Below, in pieces: positions 1 through 4,500 of a stretch of DNA of 5,868 bases. The stretch is from the NCBI GenBank assembly GCA_947456995.1, contig CANGVB010000263.1, forward strand, positions 1-5,868, written 5' to 3'. Position numbers and translations under genes: made by a program. The notes under the pieces were generated by a model. That model was not told the DNA's origin and searched no databases. It saw only the letters and a list, made by a program, of their open reading frames with translations. This stretch comes from Bryobacteraceae bacterium (GTDB taxonomy: Bacteria > Acidobacteriota > Terriglobia > Bryobacterales > Bryobacteraceae). How positions within the stretch are numbered: the first letter of the stretch is position 1; the number at the start of each line of letters is the position of its first letter.

Positions 1-1
1 C

Positions 2-157
2 ACCCAGCAACTGATGGACAAATACAAAATCCACGTCCGCACCCGGGTGATCGCAAACGAATTCGACTGCATCCGCGTCACCCCAAACGTCTATGCCTCC
101 ATAGAAGACATAGACCGCTTCACCAGAGCAATTACAGCAATCAGCTCCAGACTTTAG
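2..157 (+). CDS. C-terminal end of a class V aminotransferase-like protein (5' end outside window)
   Basis: An open frame runs in from the left edge and ends at a TAG at 155-157, leaving 51 visible residues. The text includes RTRVIANEFDCIRVTPNVYA followed by a short helix with SIEDIDRF and a terminal SSRL. The block 'hvRtrvi....cIRvtPnvYtsleDiDrf' is the usual C-terminal small-domain ending of PLP-dependent class V aminotransferases of the cysteine desulfurase/isopenicillin N epimerase type, where the Arg of the 'IRVTP' strand lies near the active site. The PLP lysine and the main domain are outside the window, so substrate and exact subfamily cannot be given. Its last 17 bases overlap the 3' end of the opposing phosphoribosyltransferase gene. 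Assignment rests on a short motif and is moderately secure. Confidence 0.62.
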   Translation, partial: TQQLMDKYKIHVRTRVIANEFDCIRVTPNVYASIEDIDRFTRAITAISSRL

Positions 158-752
158 CGATCTCTTCGCCGTCTTCCTTCACATCCTTCGGTACTTCATG
201 CGAGGCGAAGCTGTCGAGCTTGGCCAGGTAAAACATCGGCAGGGGGGCAAAGTCTGCAGCATCGGGCCAGGGTTGATAGATCATCACAGCAATCCCCACC
301 ACCTCAGCGCCGTGGCTTTCGACCAGCGCCTTCAGGTGCTGCAGTTTTCGCCCTGTGCGGAAGATGTCATCTACGAGAAGAACCTTCTCGCCCTTCTGCG
401 GCTTTACGAACTCGCGGAATTTCTGCGGCATCCGGGCATCGTCCGCTTCTGCCCAGTAAACCTTCTTGGCTCCCAGAGCTTCCACCACACCATAAGCGAC
501 AGGCAATCCACCCGTTGCCGGTGCGACGATCGATAGCTGTGCGAGCATCGCCCGCAGTTCGCTGTTGGCCCGTACCTTACGGCTCAGGGCTACGCTCAAG
601 ATCTTGGCGTTCTTGTAATCGCTCATCACCAGCGGCATGCCAAGATACTCATCGGTATAGCTGCCGTCCGGGTACACGAAGTTTCCCGTGCGAAGCGCAC
701 CCGTCTCTCTCAGCAGCTCTACTACTTCTTCTTCAGTCGGCAATAATTGCAT
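141..752 (-). CDS. phosphoribosyltransferase, orotate phosphoribosyltransferase-like
   Basis: A 203-residue soluble protein with a type I PRTase fold. The PRPP-binding signature VLLVDDIFRTGRK lies at residues 124-136, with the paired acidic residues D128-D129 and the TG turn that bind ribose-5-phosphate. The N-terminal block ALRTGNFVYPDGSYTDEYLG (19-38) matches the hood region of orotate PRTases (PyrE: 'al..G.F.l.SG..s..Yl'), and GGLPVAYGV (81-89) matches the PPi-loop region. The normal PyrE flexible loop with its R-x-K-x-K-x-H-G residues is not visible: the corresponding segment reads WAEADDARMPQKFREF (100-115). It may therefore be a PyrE paralogue acting on another base or acceptor, so I give no gene symbol. 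ATG at 750-752 is preceded by a good GAGGAG site 10 nt away. It follows the sugar transferase gene by 2 nt, so co-transcription and translational coupling are likely. The 3' end overlaps the aminotransferase gene by 17 bp. Confidence 0.85.
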   Translation of the reverse strand: MQLLPTEEEVVELLRETGALRTGNFVYPDGSYTDEYLGMPLVMSDYKNAKILSVALSRKVRANSELRAMLAQLSIVAPATGGLPVAYGVVEALGAKKVYWAEADDARMPQKFREFVKPQKGEKVLLVDDIFRTGRKLQHLKALVESHGAEVVGIAVMIYQPWPDAADFAPLPMFYLAKLDSFASHEVPKDVKEDGEEIAKVWS

Positions 753-754
753 AA

Positions 755-2113
755 TCAGTTCGCTCCTCGTCCCAGCAATACCAGCGGAATCGTCCGCAAG
801 ATTATCCTGCTATCCAGTGACAACGACCAGTTGTCGATGTATTCCATGTCCATCTTCATCACAGTATCGACATCCAGTTGATCGCGTCCTTCTACGGCCC
901 AAATGCAAGTCAGGCCGGGCCGCATCCGCAATCGGCGTCTTTGCCAGCCAGCATAATTCTCAACCTCATCGGGCGTCGCCGGGCGTGGCCCAACGAGCGA
1001 CATATCGCCCTTCAGTACATTCCACAACTGTGGCAGTTCATCAATCGAAAATTTACGTAGCCACCGGCCCACCGGTGTGAGCCGCGGATCTTTGGGGATC
1101 TTGAAATTCAGCTTCTTCACATTCAGATGCGCATACTGCTGCTTCAACGCTTCAGCGTTTTCCACCATCGAACGGAACTTGTAAACCACAAAGCGCCGGC
1201 CATTCAATCCGCATCGCTCCTGCCGGAAGATCACCTTCCCGGGCGAAGTCAACCGAATCAGGATCGCTGCCACCAACAGCACCGGCGAGACAACCAGTAA
1301 CGCAACTGCGGCCACACAAAAATCAACAACCCTCTTGGCCAGAAGCTTGATCTCGTCTGTCGGTGTCGCACTGAAGGTCAGCATCGGAGTCGGGCCCAGA
1401 CGATCGAGATACACCTCACTGTTTACGTGCGGGAAAAACTCCAGACTCAGTCTTGTTCTGACACCCTCTTCGTCGCACTGCAGGAAGAGCTCAGCGAGAC
1501 TGCTAAGCCTCTCCGGTTCCACGGCAAAGAGCACCTCATCGACGATATGATCCCGCAAGGCAGTGGTTACCTCGGCAGTATCGTTGACGATGCCCAGCAG
1601 TCGCGTACCCGCAACTGCATTGGCTTCAATCTGCCGTGCCAGGTCTTCTGCCCGCTCCCCGCTCCCGAAGATCAGTACAAAGTGCTGGCCGCCAAATTCA
1701 CGCCGGATCATCCCCACCAGGCTTCCGGCATTCAGGCGGAAGAGTAGAAGAAAGAAGAATTGCAAACCTACAAAGCAGAGCAGAAAGAATCGGCTCAGGT
1801 CGAGCTTCAGGAAGTAATCCACCAGCACCATCGTCATCACGCCAAAAACAGCCTGCTTTACCGTCTCGCGAAAGATCACATAACGGTTGGCCCCATCAAG
1901 GCGGTCGTACACTTGTACCCAGAGGCAGAAAACAACACTGGAGATCGCAGCCACTCCAAAGAGCAGTACCTTGAGAGAAGCGGCTAAAAAGAATTCATGC
2001 GTTAGCGGTAACAGCGAACGCGTGACATACGCCGCTTCAAAGGCAAGCGCCGTGAGCAGAACATCCGAAAGGGCAAAGAGTACCCTTGCTTTGCGATGAT
2101 GGCGACTATACAC
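755..2113 (-). CDS. undecaprenyl-phosphate sugar phosphotransferase (polyprenyl glycosylphosphotransferase, WbaP/EpsZ type)
   Basis: This 452-residue inner-membrane protein should transfer a sugar-1-phosphate from a nucleotide sugar to undecaprenyl phosphate, the first membrane step in making an exopolysaccharide, capsule or O-antigen repeat. Hydrophobic segments lie at about 10-32, 42-66, 86-104 and 108-126; a Rossmann-like domain starts at 144 (FVLIFGSGERAEDLA); a membrane/re-entrant helix is at about 262-287. The catalytic bacterial sugar transferase domain follows, with KFRSM (312-316), the catalytic Asp-Glu in SIDELPQLWNVL (D358, E359), GDMSLVGPRP (369-378) and RPGLTCIWAVEGR (398-410), where many relatives have RPGLTGLWQVSGR. 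Length and architecture are full for the family. The start is GTG at 2111-2113; the frame is closed by a stop only 8 codons upstream (2138-2140), and no clear Shine-Dalgarno site precedes it. The sugar cannot be named. No other polysaccharide gene is visible, so it may be a solitary initiating enzyme. Confidence 0.93.
   Translation of the reverse strand: MYSRHHRKARVLFALSDVLLTALAFEAAYVTRSLLPLTHEFFLAASLKVLLFGVAAISSVVFCLWVQVYDRLDGANRYVIFRETVKQAVFGVMTMVLVDYFLKLDLSRFFLLCFVGLQFFFLLLFRLNAGSLVGMIRREFGGQHFVLIFGSGERAEDLARQIEANAVAGTRLLGIVNDTAEVTTALRDHIVDEVLFAVEPERLSSLAELFLQCDEEGVRTRLSLEFFPHVNSEVYLDRLGPTPMLTFSATPTDEIKLLAKRVVDFCVAAVALLVVSPVLLVAAILIRLTSPGKVIFRQERCGLNGRRFVVYKFRSMVENAEALKQQYAHLNVKKLNFKIPKDPRLTPVGRWLRKFSIDELPQLWNVLKGDMSLVGPRPATPDEVENYAGWQRRRLRMRPGLTCIWAVEGRDQLDVDTVMKMDMEYIDNWSLSLDSRIILRTIPLVLLGRGAN
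763..768 (-). promoter_or_regulatory. ribosome binding site of the phosphoribosyltransferase gene, inside the upstream gene
   Basis: On the minus strand GAGGAG precedes the ATG at 752 with a 10-nt spacer. It lies within the last codons of the sugar transferase gene (stop TGA at 755-757). This supports both the chosen ATG and coupled translation of the pair. Confidence 0.6.
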
Positions 2114-2124
2114 CCAATAACACC

Positions 2125-2661
2125 GTGCAAACCCAGATTATCACTTTGACTCTATTCAGCATCGTTCTCGCCGCTTGCGGGCCCACCTACCGCACGGTTG
2201 AGGTGTCCACCGAATCCAATCGGCCCGGGCGTACCGACGGTAAAGGTGTCGAGATTCCCGTGGACGAAGCAGCCGGGCCCAAGCCCGTTACTCTCGATGG
2301 TTTCCAGCGTATGGAGTGGAAAACCCTCCGCACTCTCGACGTCAAATCAGGCAAAGCTTCTGCCGAGCTTTCTGCCTTCACCGGGGCCAACATCAAGATC
2401 TCCGGCTTCATGGTGCCCTTTGATGACGAAGACGAACAGGTCACCGAGTTCTTGTTGGTGCCGCAGGCCGGCATGTGCATTCACACACCTCCACCGCCGC
2501 CAAATCAGATCATTTTGGTTGAAGTCGCAACAGGCGGTGCCAATCGCGTCGAATGGGACAAAGAGGTAAGTGTCTTTGGGCAATTCCAGATCGTAGACGG
2601 AAACAGCCCCTACGGCAAAACAGGCTTCAAAATATCAGCTGTTCGTGCTCGCCCCGACTAG
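2125..2661 (+). CDS. DUF3299-family putative lipoprotein
   Basis: With the GTG at 2125 the product has 178 residues. A hydrophobic stretch ends in the lipobox VLAAC (C18), predicting a signal peptidase II lipoprotein exported and anchored by a lipidated cysteine. A linker rich in charged residues and proline follows, then a domain from about residue 60 to the end. That domain carries WKTL, ISGFMVPF and the distinctive FLLVPQAGMCIHTPPPPPNQ, which is the hallmark of the DUF3299 family (function unknown). The Cys-Ile-His followed by a proline run could bind a metal, but this is inference. The start is uncertain. A TTG at 2086 would add 13 residues (LCDDGDY...), which is acidic and unlike a signal peptide n-region; the GTG start gives a compact signal but without any Lys/Arg, which is unusual. 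Neither has a clear ribosome binding site. The start sits 11 nt from the divergent sugar transferase start, and the 3' end overlaps merC by 27 bp. Confidence 0.82.
   Translation: MQTQIITLTLFSIVLAACGPTYRTVEVSTESNRPGRTDGKGVEIPVDEAAGPKPVTLDGFQRMEWKTLRTLDVKSGKASAELSAFTGANIKISGFMVPFDDEDEQVTEFLLVPQAGMCIHTPPPPPNQIILVEVATGGANRVEWDKEVSVFGQFQIVDGNSPYGKTGFKISAVRARPD
2137..2142 (-). promoter_or_regulatory. possible -10 element for the sugar transferase gene
   Basis: Reading the minus strand, GATAAT (5 of 6 matches to TATAAT) lies 23 nt before the GTG start at 2113. Seventeen bases upstream the sequence is ACGATG, a poor -35 element. If real, the promoter lies inside the signal-peptide codons of the opposing DUF3299 gene. 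The case rests on position and one hexamer only. Confidence 0.22.
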
Positions 2662-3087
2662 GTTTGTTTGGCAGCACTTGCACTTGGATTGATTCCTGAA
2701 GTGAGCCGTGCCAATCATCACGCCACCCGCAACCATCCCGACAGGCTCAAACTGCTCGGGCGTCTCAAAGAACACGCTCTTGGCGATGAAGATCAACGAA
2801 ACACCAATCAGGAAAAATACAACAGGTTCCGGCTGGCGATGTTCCTTGAAGTAGCTCCAGAACAAGCGAAACAAGCCGATGCTCAAGCTTGCGATGATGA
2901 TCGTCCACTCGGTGGATTCCTCAGCAATCCAGCCCATGCCGTTGACAGCCAGATAGCCGATCACAAATGGCATCAGCGCACAGTGCACCGCGCAGCCATA
3001 AGACAGCCACATCCCGGCCTTATCCCAAAACGAGCGTGCCGGCAAAGGCACAATGGATTCTTCAGTCATCGGATTCTCTTCCATCAT
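2635..3087 (-). CDS. MerC-domain integral membrane protein
   Basis: A 150-residue protein with about four transmembrane helices (roughly 25-50, 59-79, 88-107, 114-130). The first helix carries WDKAGMWLSYGCAVHCALMP, matching the MerC signature 'D..G...S..CavHC...P' with C32, H35, C36 and P40. In mercury-resistance MerC the paired cysteines bind and carry Hg(II) across the inner membrane. Many chromosomal MerC-like proteins lie outside any mer operon, and no merA, merT or merP is visible here, so the substrate is open. The C-terminal tail holds a second thiol cluster, KCKCC (C136, C138, C139), also suited to soft metals. Three in-frame ATGs compete: 3087, 3084 (AAGAGG 5 nt upstream) and 3069 (GGAAGAG 6 nt upstream). 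The longest form is given; 3084 or 3069 may be the true start. It diverges from the GntR gene and converges with the DUF3299 gene. Confidence 0.85.
   Translation of the reverse strand: MMEENPMTEESIVPLPARSFWDKAGMWLSYGCAVHCALMPFVIGYLAVNGMGWIAEESTEWTIIIASLSIGLFRLFWSYFKEHRQPEPVVFFLIGVSLIFIAKSVFFETPEQFEPVGMVAGGVMIGTAHFRNQSKCKCCQTNLVGASTNS
3076..3082 (-). promoter_or_regulatory. ribosome binding site for the internal ATG of the merC-like gene
   Basis: GGAAGAG on the minus strand stands 6 nt before the ATG at 3069, giving a 144-residue product starting MTEESIV. A competing AAGAGG at 3090-3095 serves the ATGs at 3087/3084 with spacers of 2 or 5 nt. Two usable sites 14 nt apart leave the start unresolved. 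Confidence 0.4.
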
Positions 3088-3159
3088 AGCCTCTTCTCGA
3101 TAACCGAATCCCAGTATTTTCCTCTCTCCGGAATGAGCACGTCACATAGAGTAGTATTC
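3088..3159. promoter_or_regulatory. divergent control region between the merC-like and GntR genes
   Basis: This is the only non-coding DNA between two genes transcribed away from each other (45 bp if the GntR gene starts at 3133, 72 bp if at 3160). It must hold or overlap both promoters and is the natural place for a GntR operator. I see AGTATT twice in direct orientation, at 3113-3118 and 3153-3158 (40 bp apart), and a short palindrome TCCGGA at about 3127-3132. No convincing -35/-10 pair and no long inverted repeat was found. Confidence 0.45.
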
Positions 3160-3996
3160 ATGCGCTTCTGGATCGCGAAGAACTCCGGGGTCCCCATCCG
3201 CGAGCAACTCGTGCGGCAGGGAATTCTCGGCATCCTGAGCGGGGATCTTGCGATAGGGGAACGTCTGCCCAGTGCTCGCACACTCGCCCGTATGCACGGT
3301 ATACACATGAATACCGTCATTGCTGCTTTTCAGGAACTGCAGGACCGCAACTGGGTTGAAGCTCGCCGGGGCAGTGGACTCTTCGTTCGAACTCAACATC
3401 CTGACAACGGGCTTGACTCAATCCTTACCACTGCAATTGCTGTAGCCAAGTCGTCTGGAATTGCACCAGAACAACTTCTCTCCCGCCTTCAGACTCTGCT
3501 CGAATCTACAGCCATTGAAACCGTCATAGTTCACGAACCAGAACCCCAACTGGCCGCCATTCTCTGTGAAGAAATACAGACTTCTCTGCAAGTTCCCGTC
3601 TCCCTTTCTGGAGATGGAAGGCATGCCATCACAGTGCACCTTGCCCATCGCGAAAGGCCACAGACCTCGGGGAGCACGATGGATCTCCGCCTTCGCAGTA
3701 TTCCGGATTCGATCACAGGTCAGAGCCGCCCGAGTCCAGATCAGACCGTAACAATTGCTACAGCCTCGGATCTTTTTCGCCGTGGTGCCAGGGCCGTTCT
3801 GGCTGCCGTCGGGATCGATCCGGGCTGTATCCGGGATCTCGATACCCGCGAGTGCGATTGGGCGAATCGTCTCGACTCCAGGGGAATCCTCATCGTCGAC
3901 CTCGTCACTGCAAGGCTAGTGCCGCAGACCCCAGGATTGAGGATCTTCCGAATCATCGCCGACGCTTCCCTCGAAGAGCTCAAGGCAAAATTCTAA
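3160..3996 (+). CDS. GntR-family transcriptional regulator with an acidobacterial-type C-terminal domain
   Basis: The product has 278 residues from the ATG at 3160. Residues 10-78 form a GntR winged helix-turn-helix: GVPIREQLVRQGILGILSGD, then GERLPSARTLARMHGIHMNT for the HTH, and a wing ending in RRGSGLFVR. The MxFWI...G.P....Q opening is usual for acidobacterial members and argues for this start over the ATG at 3133, which would add MSTSHRVVF; neither ATG has a strong ribosome binding site. The C-terminal 200 residues are not a MocR aminotransferase domain and not a FadR/HutC domain I can name. They look like a degenerate alpha/beta ligand-binding fold, with TVIVHEPEPQLAAIL near 121-135, TVTIATASDLFRRGARAVLA near 196-215, GILIVDLVTARLVP near 242-255 and a terminal ADASLEELK. 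I recall similar regulators in Acidobacteriota. Likely targets are its own promoter and the divergent merC-like gene. It overlaps the next gene by 17 bp at the 3' end. Confidence 0.85.
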   Translation: MRFWIAKNSGVPIREQLVRQGILGILSGDLAIGERLPSARTLARMHGIHMNTVIAAFQELQDRNWVEARRGSGLFVRTQHPDNGLDSILTTAIAVAKSSGIAPEQLLSRLQTLLESTAIETVIVHEPEPQLAAILCEEIQTSLQVPVSLSGDGRHAITVHLAHRERPQTSGSTMDLRLRSIPDSITGQSRPSPDQTVTIATASDLFRRGARAVLAAVGIDPGCIRDLDTRECDWANRLDSRGILIVDLVTARLVPQTPGLRIFRIIADASLEELKAKF

Positions 3997-4432
3997 CCGT
4001 ATGCCAGCGCCGGTCTACTTCGCGTCCCGCGTACACTCCACCTGCCACCGCGCCAACATAGGCTGGCAATGCCGCAACTCGGGGGACCCGAAAGGCGACT
4101 GCCCCAGCCAACATAAAGCCGCCTAGAAACCCAACCACTTTGCCTACGTTCCCATTGCCACGATAAGCCGCCTCACGAATCGCCGACTTTGGAATGGACG
4201 CTAGTCCTCCCGCGTAGAGCTTTCTGTTTGAAGACCTGCTCACCACAAACTTCGCCGCCTGTGTATCCACGCCAACCCAAGTCCCCTCGATCACCACATC
4301 CCCATCCAGGATGAGCCGCGCTTTTTCTTTCGCAAAGTAACCGGGGGCGTTCTCCCATTGGCAATAGTCCTGCGCGACTGCCGGTATGGAAAACGTCAAA
4401 AGGAAGAGGCCCCAGCCTAATAATCTGCTCAT
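3980..4432 (-). CDS. small exported protein with glycine-rich membrane segments, function unknown
   Basis: The 150-residue product begins with a signal peptide: positive n-region MSR, hydrophobic core to about residue 17, and a likely signal peptidase I site AVA/QD after residue 20. Residues about 35-90 look beta-rich (ARLILDGDVVIEGTWVGVDT, FVVS, LASIPKSAIREAAY). This resembles the Sm-like 'strand-turn-G-x-L/W-strand ... ip...I..v' layout seen in many small acidobacterial exported proteins, but I cannot name a family. Two glycine/alanine-rich hydrophobic segments follow, at about 97-114 (GFLGGFMLAGAVAF) and 119-137 (AYVGAVAGGVYAGREVD), resembling glycine-zipper helices, so the protein may be held in or against a membrane. 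C24 is the only cysteine in the mature part. The start is ATG at 4430-4432, with no clear ribosome binding site. It lies 68 bp downstream of the NHL-repeat gene on the same strand. Confidence 0.75.
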   Translation of the reverse strand: MSRLLGWGLFLLTFSIPAVAQDYCQWENAPGYFAKEKARLILDGDVVIEGTWVGVDTQAAKFVVSRSSNRKLYAGGLASIPKSAIREAAYRGNGNVGKVVGFLGGFMLAGAVAFRVPRVAALPAYVGAVAGGVYAGREVDRRWHTVRILP

Positions 4433-4475
4433 GAAGCAAACTTAGACGGGATCTCTTCCTCGTGACTTCAGCAAT

Positions 4476-4499
4476 GTGTCACTTTGTGAAGTGCCACAC
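4476..4499 (-). terminator. hairpin directly after the NHL/TIGR03437 gene, possible weak terminator
   Basis: An imperfect inverted repeat lies 1 nt after the TAG stop at 4501-4503. The arms are 4489-4499 and 4476-4484 (GTGTggCACTT against AAGTGACAC on the minus strand), with a 2-nt bulge and a 4-nt loop, giving 9 paired bases. It is not followed by a T-run (ATTGCTG instead), so it is not a classical intrinsic terminator. It could equally stabilise the 3' end or be a protein-binding site upstream of the next gene. Confidence 0.35.
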
Positions 4500-4500
4500 T

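Noticed and set aside
141..752. Naming the phosphoribosyltransferase pyrE outright.
   Set aside because: The characteristic catalytic-loop residues of orotate PRTase are not visible and the neighbourhood is not pyrimidine biosynthesis.
1335..1987. Several overlapping plus-strand open frames antisense to the sugar transferase gene.
   Set aside because: The encoded proteins are low-complexity, rich in Arg/Ser/Pro and without domains, while the minus strand encodes a full-length recognised enzyme.
2635..3087. A mercury-resistance (mer) operon.
   Set aside because: Only a MerC-like protein is present; there is no merR-type MerR regulator, merT, merP or merA, and the neighbouring regulator is GntR.
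2668..3159. A plus-strand open frame continuous with the GntR gene runs back across the whole merC-like gene, which would make a 442-residue fusion.
   Set aside because: The extension is the antisense of a convincing MerC-domain gene with family motifs, has no domain of its own, and the GntR family normally begins right at MRFWIA. It is an antisense shadow.
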